Source: a virus. From it: 64,000 bases of DNA. Both the position numbers and the translations under genes were made by a program. Where the stretch lies: the IMG/VR virus record IMGVR_UViG_3300010885_044958, positions 1-64,000 of that record. One strand, 5' to 3'. This document shows positions 1 to 8,884 of the stretch, piece by piece. The notes beneath the pieces were generated by a model. It was not told the DNA's origin and searched no databases. It saw only the letters and a list, made by a program, of their open reading frames with translations. Position 1 is the stretch's first letter. Every line of letters begins with the position of its first letter.

Positions 1-1
1 A

Positions 2-3000
2 CAATTTTTACCTAATAATATTACGCATAGATATAAAGATCCACGTAATGCTCCTCCTGATAAAGTATTTGAAAGATTCATAGATCCTATTCGATATAGT
101 CAACCTTGGACAGTAGAAGGAGAGGCTGATCAATATGAGCATGAGAAACACAATGGCAACTATAACTCTATAGTAGACAGAGTGATGTCCAATAACAAAA
201 CCTATCAATCTGGTGGACCTGGACCTGCTCCATATATAACTCATGATCCTAATGATCCAAGGATACAGGCACATGCTGATAGTAGTGCTGTTTATAATTC
301 TTACATAGAAAATAAAAATGCTTTGGAAAAAAACGGATACACTCCAAAGAAAATAAAAAGTGGTTTATTTAGTGGAAAAGATTCTAAAGAAGGCCAAATT
401 AGAAATTTTGAATCAAATAATTATTTGGATTGGTTTTCCCACATGAAAAAAGATTCACCATATAAAAAAGATCTAGGTAATGGAAAATATTTATTACAAG
501 ATTTGGCAGATCAAATGGTAAATACAGACTTACCTTACCAGTTATTTGATTCAAATATAAAACCCAAAGGAGTAAATATATATGAAGACCCCAATATATA
601 TGCCTTTGCGCCAAAAAATATGGATATTCCCCGAACTCAAGATAAATTAATACCCTGGAAACAAGACATTAGACCAATATATAATTATGAAAATGCAAAA
701 CCAGTACAAGATGTAATATATCAACCACAACAACCACAACTATCTATACCACAACCTAAGCCTGAACCTAAGCCAAAACCTAGAACCAAACAACAACTAC
801 AACCAGTTCCTATAGAACCACACCACTTCCCTACAACCAGACAAGAACCACAACCAGAACAAATCAATATAAATGATTGGAACCCAAATGAGGAACATTG
901 GAGTTCACCAGTAACAAATCCGTTTACACCTGCAGGGTTTTATAAACAGAATATAATACCTGGACAACCTCCAGTACCAACTAGACAAGAAGGTGGTCAA
1001 ACACAACAAGATCCTAATTCAAACTTTAGTTGGCTTTCTGAAGATATACAACAACCTCAATTGCAAAACCCTAAAAGAAATTATAAAGGCAGAAATAGAA
1101 CTAAGCCTAATAGGAGTGAGTATATGCCGCATCCATCTGTAAATAAATTTCAAGGTGGTGGTCAACCAACACAACAAGATAGTCTAGATATTTATAATAA
1201 TGCATTGGCCGTAAAAAAATTTTATGACACAAATGATTATAAAAATACACAAACGATTCAAGTTAAAGATTCTCCCACTAAAATTTTTCAAAAACTCGAT
1301 CAATCACGAAAAGAATTTAAAGCAATGCCAAAAGTAGAAGTTGCATACGATCCTTCTCTAGAAAAATACGATACATGGAATGATAAAGAAACATCAGATA
1401 GAGAAAAATTAAAAGGGAGGTTGCATCCTATATTGCCGGAATCTTATTACAGTCAAACAATAGATAAAAACAAGAGGTTACAGCGAGAAGATGCAATGGG
1501 TATACTCAACCTTAAAGCCCCAATGACACTTTATGATAAACGAATTGCCCCACAACTGTATTATGAATACGGAAACAAAAATGAAAAAGACCCTTTATGG
1601 GGGGATGCAGTAGATATCTATGGTTATGATCCTGTTGCAGTGAAACCTTGGAATATGCAAACTCCACAGGAACAACAAGAACGAGTTAAAAAATATGGTT
1701 ATCCAAAACAAGTATTACCAAAAGATGATAATAAACCATACGATGATAACTATGGAATAACTACAATAGATCCATTTACAGGAAATACTAATTTTGAACA
1801 CTATAATAGTAGACAAGAACAGAAAAATGCAATGAAAGGTATTTATCCAAAACAAAAATACGGTGGTTGGTTAGATTCTTATCAAAGTGGTGGGCAGAAG
1901 ATAGGTTATACAGATATGGTCAAAAAACCTATAGAACCTACAGTAAACCATACAGCTATACCGGGTTCTGCACCAAGACCTTTAACTCCTGAAGAGCAGT
2001 CCTACAGAGACATCATGAACCAACCTGCTATAGGTGCTAAACCTGGACAGAGACAAGTTATGCAGAATGTCAGGAACACCATGTCAAGAGTTGCAGGAAA
2101 ACTACCTGAACCTTTTGGTATGGTAGCATCTCCAGTAGTAGACTTTATGAGTTATCCGGCACAGGCAGTAGTAAATGTTCCTACACTTGATCAGTATGAC
2201 TGGAGTAGTGCAGACAGAGGTTTATCCCAAATGGCAATAGATGTTATGTCAGCGTTACCACTTATACCTACTACAAGGTATGAAAAGGTACCTATAGTTT
2301 ATGGAGAATCTAATGTAGCTCCACATGATCCGTACTCATCCATAGAACATGGTTATGCTAAATGGGCACCAAGAAGTAAAGGTCCTGTACGATTAAGATC
2401 TGAAATGACACCCACTATCACTAATCCTAATCCTGCAGATTGGCCTGAGATTAATCCGGGGCAACATTTAGATGCACATGGTTATCCTATAAAACCTAAC
2501 GAGACTCATGTATCTATAAGTAATAATACAGGAGGATGGGATCCTACTACAAGTAACCCATGGTCAGATGCTAATATAGGTAAAGGATATAAACGTCCTG
2601 CAAAATTAGATATATTAGGAAATACTAAACTAACACCTTCTGAACAATTTAAAAGAATAGAGTTTGCAAATAAAACAGAAGGGAGTACAGCTACTGAACA
2701 ACTTCTTGAAAATGCAAATAATCATCAGAATGTAATGAATAATCCTAAATTACAGAATGATATAAAAAATGTCATACAAGAAAGAAGGATGCGAAATACA
2801 TTATTTCCAGGTAAGTCTGACAACGGCTTGATAAATTCTTTAAAGAATCACTTTGCAATGGAGGATGATGATGTGGTAAGAGCATTGGATCAATATAATC
2901 CCTCATCACCAGCTACTAAATATAAATCACAAGAACTGGATGAAGCTATTAAGCATCTCAATGAACAGAGTAATCATTATGACTTAATTGCACCTAAGAA

Positions 3001-3343
3001 TAAACCTAACACATTCCCTATAAATGAAAGAGTTGGATTTCAGGAAGGGCAAGCAAAGTATTTCTCTTCTCAACCACCCAATGAACAGTTAATAGAGAAT
3101 AACTCATGGGCAAGTAAAGCTAACTGGAAAGGGTTTGGTCAAGAAATGAGAGGTGCTATGAAACAAATGAATCTTGATCCTGCCAATGAACAAGAAGTTG
3201 AAATATTTAGAAAGTTGCATATGGAAAATATAAAAGATCGTGCACTTAATCAATATAAGCCTGCAGGGTTAAATGTATTCAATCATATGTCACAACAGAA
3301 ATACGGAGGCAAAATACAAAATAATTGGCTCGATAAACTTTAA
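2..3343 (+). CDS. Low-complexity GG-motif virion-type protein, 5' end outside the window
   Basis: The open frame runs from base 2 without a stop, so at least 1113 residues are visible and the true start lies left of the window. The internal ATG at 182 is not a convincing start because the sequence before it (for example NAPPDKVFERFIDP) reads as coding in the same frame. The protein is rich in Gln, Asn, Pro and Tyr. It has a Pro/Gln/Lys linker at about residues 255-295 and scattered Gly-Gly motifs (YQSGG, RQEGG, FQGGG, QKYGGW, YQSGGQ), and it ends in QQKYGGKIQNNWLDKL. I recognise no catalytic domain. The two GG-motif proteins downstream and the adjacent cargo operon suggest a virion or ejection-associated role; this is inference. 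Existence as a gene is certain. Confidence 0.85.
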   Translation, partial: QFLPNNITHRYKDPRNAPPDKVFERFIDPIRYSQPWTVEGEADQYEHEKHNGNYNSIVDRVMSNNKTYQSGGPGPAPYITHDPNDPRIQAHADSSAVYNSYIENKNALEKNGYTPKKIKSGLFSGKDSKEGQIRNFESNNYLDWFSHMKKDSPYKKDLGNGKYLLQDLADQMVNTDLPYQLFDSNIKPKGVNIYEDPNIYAFAPKNMDIPRTQDKLIPWKQDIRPIYNYENAKPVQDVIYQPQQPQLSIPQPKPEPKPKPRTKQQLQPVPIEPHHFPTTRQEPQPEQININDWNPNEEHWSSPVTNPFTPAGFYKQNIIPGQPPVPTRQEGGQTQQDPNSNFSWLSEDIQQPQLQNPKRNYKGRNRTKPNRSEYMPHPSVNKFQGGGQPTQQDSLDIYNNALAVKKFYDTNDYKNTQTIQVKDSPTKIFQKLDQSRKEFKAMPKVEVAYDPSLEKYDTWNDKETSDREKLKGRLHPILPESYYSQTIDKNKRLQREDAMGILNLKAPMTLYDKRIAPQLYYEYGNKNEKDPLWGDAVDIYGYDPVAVKPWNMQTPQEQQERVKKYGYPKQVLPKDDNKPYDDNYGITTIDPFTGNTNFEHYNSRQEQKNAMKGIYPKQKYGGWLDSYQSGGQKIGYTDMVKKPIEPTVNHTAIPGSAPRPLTPEEQSYRDIMNQPAIGAKPGQRQVMQNVRNTMSRVAGKLPEPFGMVASPVVDFMSYPAQAVVNVPTLDQYDWSSADRGLSQMAIDVMSALPLIPTTRYEKVPIVYGESNVAPHDPYSSIEHGYAKWAPRSKGPVRLRSEMTPTITNPNPADWPEINPGQHLDAHGYPIKPNETHVSISNNTGGWDPTTSNPWSDANIGKGYKRPAKLDILGNTKLTPSEQFKRIEFANKTEGSTATEQLLENANNHQNVMNNPKLQNDIKNVIQERRMRNTLFPGKSDNGLINSLKNHFAMEDDDVVRALDQYNPSSPATKYKSQELDEAIKHLNEQSNHYDLIAPKNKPNTFPINERVGFQEGQAKYFSSQPPNEQLIENNSWASKANWKGFGQEMRGAMKQMNLDPANEQEVEIFRKLHMENIKDRALNQYKPAGLNVFNHMSQQKYGGKIQNNWLDKL

Positions 3344-3375
3344 ATGTTTAAATAGTTAATCTTAAATAAATATTG

Positions 3376-3383
3376 TATATTTT
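3376..3383 (+). promoter_or_regulatory. Candidate -7 element (TATATTTT) upstream of the 3414 gene
   Basis: TATATTTT sits about 30 bases before ATG 3414 in the gap after the first gene. With flanks it reads TAAATAAATATTGTATATTTTAT, of which the parts TAAATAAAT and GTAT.TTTTAT recur upstream of 8924. No TTTG -33 box is present at the right distance, so this is weaker than the promoters at 34280 or 35919. Confidence 0.4.
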
Positions 3384-3413
3384 ATTACAGATGCGTTATA
3401 ATTAAAAAATTTT

Positions 3414-5273
3414 ATGAAAAATACAAAATTGCACCCAATAGCAAAAAATTTAGGCTACTCTAGTAATGAGGACTTTTATAAGGACTTTGATACAAAAGAG
3501 AAGTATGATGCCTATATGCAACGTGGTGGACAAATAAATGTTCAGCAAAATCAGGCAATGCCGATAGACCGGACTGTGCAAAACAATTTCAGAAATACAA
3601 CTGAAACTAGATCTGATGGCTATAAAAGACCTAATCAAATACCTTTTGTAATGCAACAAGGACCAAATGTCTTGAAAAAAACAGGTGGCCCAGGTAGTCC
3701 TAATAACAATTATACTAACGCAGGTGGTATTTATAGTTATCAGCAGGGCGGTATTGCATCTAATTATACTTATAATCACATGCCCCAACCACCACAAAAT
3801 CCTGCAGGTTATAATCAAGGTGAGTGGAATAATGAAATGGGAAAAACTTGGAGGCAACAAAATCTACCACAACAAACAGTAGATCAAGAATATGCTGGAT
3901 TTGGCAACCCAATGTCTGATGTAAATTATAAAGCACCTGGAGATGTTTCTGGATTTGGGGCACCCCAGCAAGGTGTTCCTGCAAATACTCCTAGAGGAAT
4001 GGCTGCAACCGGATTTCCTACTTTAGAAGAAGCTAAGGCAAAAGCTAGGAATAGACAAAATCCAATAGGACCATCTGCACCAGAATCTGATTACTCAATG
4101 GCTGCGGTTAGATCTGGAAATCCAGCACCACAACAAAATCTTAGAGATAATAGTAACTATGGTTGCGAGGCAGATTTAAATAATTATAAGTCTGGTGGAA
4201 TACATATTAAACCAGAAAATAGAGGTAAATTTACTGAATATAAAAAAAGAACTGGTAAAACTACTGAAGAAGCATTGCATTCTAAAGATCCCCATGTGCG
4301 ACAGATGGCAAATTTTGCAAGAAATGCAGCCAAATGGCATCATCAAGATGGTGGACCAGTAAATCCACAACAATACATGTATAATCCAGGAGGCAATTAC
4401 CAAGTTGGAGGATTGTACCACAATCAAACAAATCCAAATTATGGCACCTTTACTCCAGAAGGAATTAGAGTAGCACAAATGGGTTGGAATGGAGCACCTA
4501 TTCCTACAGCAAATAATCTAAGAGGTCAAGAATACGGATGCCCACAAGATTTAAATTATCAGGTTGGTGGTCTTTATGCAAATCAAACACAACCTAATTA
4601 TGGTACTTATACTCCTTTTGGTATAAGAGTTGCACAACAAGGAGATAATAATACAGCACAACCAGGAAATGTTCCAGGTAGTGGTCCTGGTGGTATGGAT
4701 AATAGTTTTGACCAAGATAATACTAGTTCACAACCAATTCTAAATCAACCTGGAAACAGACCTGGTTCTGGTCCTGGACAAATGGATACAGATATGGATC
4801 CAAATGACCAAAGTGATTTTGAAAAACAGAATCTACAAGATATGTCAAATGATATGTCAAATAGTAGATCTTCTTCTAAACCCAGATCTAACTGGCCTGC
4901 TTATGTGGGTGCTGGAATAGGTGCTGTTACTGGTGCATTAGCAGGAATCGGCGCAGTTGCAGGTAGAAATCAAAAAGCAAGAAATCAAGCAGGTGCAAGA
5001 ATGAATCAAGGAATGACTAGTTCTAAATATCCTCATAGTAATCCATTAGGATCTAAAGGAGATCAAGGAATAGTTGGTCAAGGGTATGGGCAGAATCTTT
5101 CTCATTTTGGTGCTGGTAATGTAGGTGCGTTTTATCAACCTATTGCACAACAGGGTATGATGGTTACTCCATATCAAAATGGGGGAATGTATCAAGCTGG
5201 CAGCGAACACGAATTGCCAGATCACGAAATCCAGAGATTGCAAAAACTAGGTTACAAATTACAGATTCTATAA
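3414..5273 (+). CDS. Asn/Gln/Gly-rich GG-motif virion-type protein with internal repeats
   Basis: A 619 aa protein dominated by Asn, Gln, Gly and Pro, with no recognisable enzyme motif. Clear internal duplications are visible. NYQVGGLY-x-NQT-x-PNYGT-[FY]-TP-x-GIRVAQ occurs twice (about residues 327-358 and 382-412). YGC-x(2)-DLN-x(1-2)-Y-x(2)-GG occurs twice, and the PGSGPG stretch occurs twice near residues 420-460. GG motifs such as MQRGG, KTGGP, YQQGG, YKSGG, HQDGG and YQNGG run through it. A glycine-zipper-like hydrophobic stretch (YVGAGIGAVTGALAGIG) lies near residue 500. The C-terminus is charged and helical. It follows the first gene by 70 bases and precedes the lysozyme. A structural or fibre-like virion role is possible, but function is unknown. 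Confidence 0.8.
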   Translation: MKNTKLHPIAKNLGYSSNEDFYKDFDTKEKYDAYMQRGGQINVQQNQAMPIDRTVQNNFRNTTETRSDGYKRPNQIPFVMQQGPNVLKKTGGPGSPNNNYTNAGGIYSYQQGGIASNYTYNHMPQPPQNPAGYNQGEWNNEMGKTWRQQNLPQQTVDQEYAGFGNPMSDVNYKAPGDVSGFGAPQQGVPANTPRGMAATGFPTLEEAKAKARNRQNPIGPSAPESDYSMAAVRSGNPAPQQNLRDNSNYGCEADLNNYKSGGIHIKPENRGKFTEYKKRTGKTTEEALHSKDPHVRQMANFARNAAKWHHQDGGPVNPQQYMYNPGGNYQVGGLYHNQTNPNYGTFTPEGIRVAQMGWNGAPIPTANNLRGQEYGCPQDLNYQVGGLYANQTQPNYGTYTPFGIRVAQQGDNNTAQPGNVPGSGPGGMDNSFDQDNTSSQPILNQPGNRPGSGPGQMDTDMDPNDQSDFEKQNLQDMSNDMSNSRSSSKPRSNWPAYVGAGIGAVTGALAGIGAVAGRNQKARNQAGARMNQGMTSSKYPHSNPLGSKGDQGIVGQGYGQNLSHFGAGNVGAFYQPIAQQGMMVTPYQNGGMYQAGSEHELPDHEIQRLQKLGYKLQIL

Positions 5274-5299
5274 CATGTTAATACCTAAAACTCAATAAA

Positions 5300-5704
5300 A
5301 TGGCTAATTTCAAACTCGCATGGGCTAAGACTAGGATTCACGAAGGAGGTTATGTCTTAGATAAGGATGATGCCGGGAAAATGACATATAGAGGAATCTC
5401 ATATAGGAGTTTTCCAAATTGGCCTGGTTGGGCAGAAGTTATTAAATCTAAAAGACTTCGTGGAGATATAATACTTACTCTAGAACCTCTGGTAGAAAAA
5501 TTCTATATAGACAATTTCTGGAATCCAATAAAAGGCGATGAAATTATAAATCAAGAAGTTGCCGATGAATTATTTGATTCTTCAGTTCTTCTAGGCATAC
5601 ATCAATCAGTAATACTTACTCAAAGATCTTTAAACATACCTGAATCTGGTAAAATGGATTCTTCTACTTTAAATATTTTAAATCAAAACAATCCTTATGC
5701 TTAA
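5300..5704 (+). CDS. GH108-type lysozyme (N-acetylmuramidase endolysin)
   Basis: A 134 aa protein whose N-terminus carries HEGGYVLDKDDAG followed by TYRGISYRSFP. This is the signature of glycoside hydrolase family 108 (usually EGGYxxDPxDxGGxTxxGI), where the Glu of EGGY (residue 15) is the catalytic acid. Family members cleave the glycan backbone of peptidoglycan. The length is shorter than typical GH108 proteins (about 170-180 aa), with a compact C-terminal helical region. No signal peptide is present, so it would need a holin or similar. It overlaps the next gene by 8 bases, and that gene encodes a secreted or anchored small protein, so the pair makes a likely lysis cassette. Confidence 0.8.
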   Translation: MANFKLAWAKTRIHEGGYVLDKDDAGKMTYRGISYRSFPNWPGWAEVIKSKRLRGDIILTLEPLVEKFYIDNFWNPIKGDEIINQEVADELFDSSVLLGIHQSVILTQRSLNIPESGKMDSSTLNILNQNNPYA

Positions 5705-5948
5705 ATACTTATTTGCATTTTTACTAATTTTTTCAGTGCAAAATGCATCCGCACAACCAATAGACTCAGTAGCTTACTACAGACATAAATGGTTGCAATA
5801 CAGTCTAAAAAATGACACATTAATGCACAAGAACTATATACTTAACAAAAGACTAAACAAATTAGTATTTTACGAAAATCTAGTTATAAAGAAACCAGAA
5901 TATATAAAATTCTTGAAAGGTTGGCAATGCAGGACGCTTAGTAACTAA
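5697..5948 (+). CDS. Small signal-peptide protein, candidate lysis accessory (spanin-like)
   Basis: An 83 aa protein that starts inside the lysozyme gene. It begins MLKYLFAFLLIFSVQNASA followed by QPIDS, a textbook signal peptide with an AxA-like cleavage site. The remaining ~64 residues are charged, helical and Tyr/Lys/Asn-rich (YYRHKWLQYSLKND). Its size, export signal and overlap with the lysozyme gene fit an Rz/Rz1-type or other lysis accessory protein. There is no lipobox Cys and no second membrane segment, so the spanin label is only positional inference. Confidence 0.65.
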   Translation: MLKYLFAFLLIFSVQNASAQPIDSVAYYRHKWLQYSLKNDTLMHKNYILNKRLNKLVFYENLVIKKPEYIKFLKGWQCRTLSN

Positions 5949-6226
5949 CTGTCTGATCTAACCGATTTGGTAAATAGATTGGTGATAAAAACAAGTCAGG
6001 GCAAAGCCCTAGCCCTAACAAACTTTACCCTGACTACTTCTAACCGATCAGTATAAATGAGTTGGCGAATAGCAGGAAACAAGTCATGAAGACCTTACTA
6101 CTCTTTAAGATAAAAAAACTTAAAAGAAACAATCATTCCCGGTTCCTATGGTTGAGGTTCGGTATGCCATCCTGATTATATTGGCAAAGATTTCTATCAG
6201 TTCGGGACAATAAAAAAGCCCATTTA
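5949..6226 (+). ncRNA. Structured intergenic region, candidate non-coding RNA
   Basis: This 278-base gap has no convincing gene and is much richer in paired segments and in G+C than its surroundings. AGTCAGGG (5994-6001) pairs perfectly with CCCTGACT (6028-6035), enclosing an alternative hairpin AGGGC-aaa-GCCCT. An outer pair, CTGATC (5953-5958) with GATCAG (6046-6051), could close the domain. TCTAACCGAT is repeated directly at 5957 and 6039. A second domain at about 6136-6210 can close with TCCCG/CGGGA and contains ATGG/CCAT and CTGAT/ATCAG hairpins. No promoter was found immediately upstream. A function as a phage RNA, a leader of the 6227/6516 genes or a processing signal is untested. Confidence 0.35.
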
Positions 6227-6511
6227 ATGATTTCGAGAGAATCACCAAATGAGCTAGATATATTAAAAATTGATATATCCCAAACTGATCTTAGCATAGA
6301 ATCTCTCGAATCCTATAATAAAATATACAACAATATTTTCAAAAAACCAAATGCAACTAATAAACTGGTTCAAACAGTTCTCACACCAAGACAGGTTGCT
6401 ATGTTCAGAGCCTGTGTAAGCTATAGAAGGTCCAAGAAGTTGCACTTGGTAAGCAAAAATACGTTATCTTTGTTGAATAACAAAATTAATCTTAAATATT
6501 TTAAATTCTAA
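6227..6511 (+). CDS. Small hypothetical protein, uncertain
   Basis: A 94 aa ORF from ATG 6227 to TAA just before the next gene (ATG 6516). The sequence is mixed charged and helical (LSIESLESYNKIYNNIF, then RQVAMFRACVSYRRSKKLHL) and looks like protein up to about residue 75. The last ~20 residues overlap the candidate promoter at 6439-6472 and may be incidental. No family is recognised. It may be a real small phage gene or a chance ORF in the structured region. Confidence 0.4.
   Translation: MISRESPNELDILKIDISQTDLSIESLESYNKIYNNIFKKPNATNKLVQTVLTPRQVAMFRACVSYRRSKKLHLVSKNTLSLLNNKINLKYFKF
6439..6472 (+). promoter_or_regulatory. Bacteroidota-type promoter for the 6516 gene
   Basis: TATCTTTG at 6465-6472 matches the TAnnTTTG -7 element. 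GTTG at 6439-6442 is a three-of-four match to the -33 TTTG, with a 22-base spacer that is slightly long. ATG 6516 lies about 43 bases downstream. It overlaps the 3' end of the 6227 ORF. Confidence 0.5.
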
Positions 6512-6515
6512 TACA

Positions 6516-8855
6516 ATGCCTAAAATAAAAATTCTCGCCGCACCCCAAGAAAAAATGGCAATGGGCGGTACTCAAAGACCTCCTAAACAAGGTCCATATG
6601 CTGGTCAATCAGGCTGGGCATTAAACACCGGACAAAGGTTTTTTGATCCTACATTTAGCACTAAAGACCCATTTAAAGCCACTAATACTATAGAGGAAGC
6701 AGAACCAGGTCAAGAAACCTTGGAAGCTGAGAAGGGTGAATTTATGACTAGACAAGATCCAGATGGTAGTTTGTCTGCGTTTGATATTGGTGGAAAAAAA
6801 CACTACGCCGGGGGTACAAAAATTGCCGGGCAATCTGGAGATTTCATTTTCTCAGACTTCAAAAAACTTGCACTTGGTGGTCCAATTACTGAATTATTTG
6901 GCAAACCTAAAGATTCTACAAAGAAATATACTCCTGCAGATTTAGCAAGACAATATGATATAAATAAATATAAAGCAATAATAGATAATCCAGATTCAGA
7001 TAACTTGGCTAAAGATACAGCAAAAAGACAAATTAAAGGTTTTGAAAAAAAATTACAGACTTTGGCACTTTTACAAGAAGCGAAAAAAGGATTTCCTCAA
7101 GGTATGCCAGAATTAACAGGTAATAATGAAAAAGGTATTCCACAAGCAAGATATGGTGGAAAATTTCAACAGGGTGGTGGTAATATTTTTCAACCAAAAT
7201 ATGATCAGTTAGTAAATAAAAGTAAAGAATATTTACAAAAAATGTATCCAGACAGTGATGTTGATATATATCAATCATCAGGAGATAGAAATATTCAGTC
7301 ACAAGCAGCTTTACAAAAGAGTGGGGCATCCCACACACCTGTTTCATTACATAATGTTGGTGCAGCAAGAGATTATCATATTTATATAGATGGAAAACTT
7401 ATAGATAATAAAAATGTAGATGTGTATAAAAACAGTTTGTGGAAGGCTGCAGATGAATTAGGAATGAATCATTTAAACGGAAATCCCCCTTCGCAAGATG
7501 ATCCACATCCATTCGGCAATACAGATCCATATCACATAGCTGTTGTAAAAGAAACTAACAATCATGATGCTTATGGTAGATTGCTTCAACAATATCCTCA
7601 AGTAGCAAACACGCCTATATTTAAAAATACTGAAAGTTATTTATCAAAACAAACTGATCCAAAATTGAAAGACTATTATAATCAAATACAACAATATAAA
7701 CCTACACCAAAGAAACAAGAAGGTGGAGTTGATCCGGAATTAAACACACAGGATGCTGGATATAAATATGTTCCTAGAAAAAGGATAGTAGCTAATAATA
7801 CAAATATTGACGGAATTGAATCTTTACCTCTGTATACTACTACTGCGCGTAGAAAAGTAAAAATTGTAGACGTTCCACAATCAGAATTACAACCATTTTC
7901 AAATGAGCCAAGAACCCAAGAAGATCCAACTCCAATAGATATTTCTCAATTAGCCGCAACTTCTACTCAAAATAACTCAGGAATAAATTCAGCAGCAGGT
8001 CAAATAGATACAACTAGCTATAACGCTCCATATGGTATATCAAATGCAGATCGCAGAAATATTTTTGCAAATCTAGCAGTCCCACCAAGACAAGGAGTAC
8101 CTATTAGAAGCACCCCTAGAGTCTCAATTCCTGGTGTTGTGCTACCTGATGAGCGTGCTGCAATAGCTGCCCAACAATCGGCTGGAAATGCTGCTATGAT
8201 GGCAAATGCAATGACCGGTACAGGAGCTAGAGTAAGATCTTCTAATACAGGTATAACAGGAAGACTTTTAGAAGGTTTGCAGCAAATAGAAGGTCAAACT
8301 GCAGGGGAAAAAGCAAAAATTTTGAATGAGGCAAATAGATATGCTGCAGAAGCAATGTCAAAACAATCATTTGCTACTCAAGAAGCCAATCAACAATACA
8401 ACCAACAATCAGATACTGCTAAATTTAACTATGACCAATCTTTTAGAAACTATCTAAAAATAAATGCACAAGATTTTGGACAAGCAGAAAAAAATGCAGC
8501 AAAAAGGCAAAATCTTAATATGATTAATGCCAAAGACCCCTTCTATGCAGACAATAATTCAATACTTCGTTGGAGACAGGGTTATACAGCACCAGATGGT
8601 CCTGGAAGTGGTTCAGGTGCAGCAAGTTATGGTGAAGAAGTTAGTAGGGCTTATGCTGATTTAAAAGCACACAACCCAAGTTGGTCAGAAGATGATCTAA
8701 GAAAAGCTGCGTTTACAATAGTACATTCACAAAAAACCAGAACTAGATCAATGCCTTATCAGCCAGGAAAACAGCAGGTTACAACTAGTGGTTCTCAATA
8801 TGGATTTGATTATCCTACAGGTGCTGAAAATAACTGGCAAGGAATGTGGCAATAA
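6516..8855 (+). CDS. GG-motif virion protein with embedded M15-type peptidase domain
   Basis: A 779 aa protein. Residues 65-122 (ETLEAEKGEFM ... GGKKHYAGGTK ... FIFSDFKKL) form a module that I recognise from crAss-like virion proteins. Residues ~225-345 look like an M15/VanY-type zinc peptidase. SLHNVGAARD (277-286) fits the S-x-H-x2-G-x-A-x-D zinc motif, giving ligands His279 and Asp286, and DPYH (337-340) supplies the second His. Such enzymes cleave peptide cross-links or stem peptides of peptidoglycan. The C-terminal half is Ala/Gln-rich and helical with a GERAAIAAQQSAGNAAMM-like region. GG motifs (ARYGG, FQQGGG, KQEGG) link it to the two upstream proteins. It is likely a virion-associated wall-degrading protein used at entry; the role is inferred from motif and context. 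Confidence 0.75.
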   Translation: MPKIKILAAPQEKMAMGGTQRPPKQGPYAGQSGWALNTGQRFFDPTFSTKDPFKATNTIEEAEPGQETLEAEKGEFMTRQDPDGSLSAFDIGGKKHYAGGTKIAGQSGDFIFSDFKKLALGGPITELFGKPKDSTKKYTPADLARQYDINKYKAIIDNPDSDNLAKDTAKRQIKGFEKKLQTLALLQEAKKGFPQGMPELTGNNEKGIPQARYGGKFQQGGGNIFQPKYDQLVNKSKEYLQKMYPDSDVDIYQSSGDRNIQSQAALQKSGASHTPVSLHNVGAARDYHIYIDGKLIDNKNVDVYKNSLWKAADELGMNHLNGNPPSQDDPHPFGNTDPYHIAVVKETNNHDAYGRLLQQYPQVANTPIFKNTESYLSKQTDPKLKDYYNQIQQYKPTPKKQEGGVDPELNTQDAGYKYVPRKRIVANNTNIDGIESLPLYTTTARRKVKIVDVPQSELQPFSNEPRTQEDPTPIDISQLAATSTQNNSGINSAAGQIDTTSYNAPYGISNADRRNIFANLAVPPRQGVPIRSTPRVSIPGVVLPDERAAIAAQQSAGNAAMMANAMTGTGARVRSSNTGITGRLLEGLQQIEGQTAGEKAKILNEANRYAAEAMSKQSFATQEANQQYNQQSDTAKFNYDQSFRNYLKINAQDFGQAEKNAAKRQNLNMINAKDPFYADNNSILRWRQGYTAPDGPGSGSGAASYGEEVSRAYADLKAHNPSWSEDDLRKAAFTIVHSQKTRTRSMPYQPGKQQVTTSGSQYGFDYPTGAENNWQGMWQ

Positions 8856-8865
8856 ATCTTTTAAG

Positions 8866-8884
8866 TTTAGTTTTTTAAACTAAA
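8866..8884 (+). other. AT-rich hairpin after the 6516 gene
   Basis: TTTAGTTT (8866-8873) and AAACTAAA (8877-8884) form a perfect 8-bp stem with a TTT loop, 10 bases after the stop codon. It overlaps the presumed -33 position of the next promoter. It may be a weak terminator or an operator; there is no clear U-tract. Confidence 0.4.

Noticed and set aside
5949-6060. Group I intron core
   Set aside because: GACTA is present but no TAGTC partner for P7 and no flanking split gene could be found.
6086-6175. 29-codon basic ORF (MKTLLLFKIKKLKRNN...)
   Set aside because: Lies in the structured region and reads like a chance frame; no promoter, coupling or conservation evidence available.
6136-6212. 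tRNA-like segment closed by TCCCG/CGGGA with internal hairpins
   Set aside because: No GTTC-type T-loop at the right distance from the 3' end, no standard D-arm and no plausible anticodon arm; kept only as part of the structured region.
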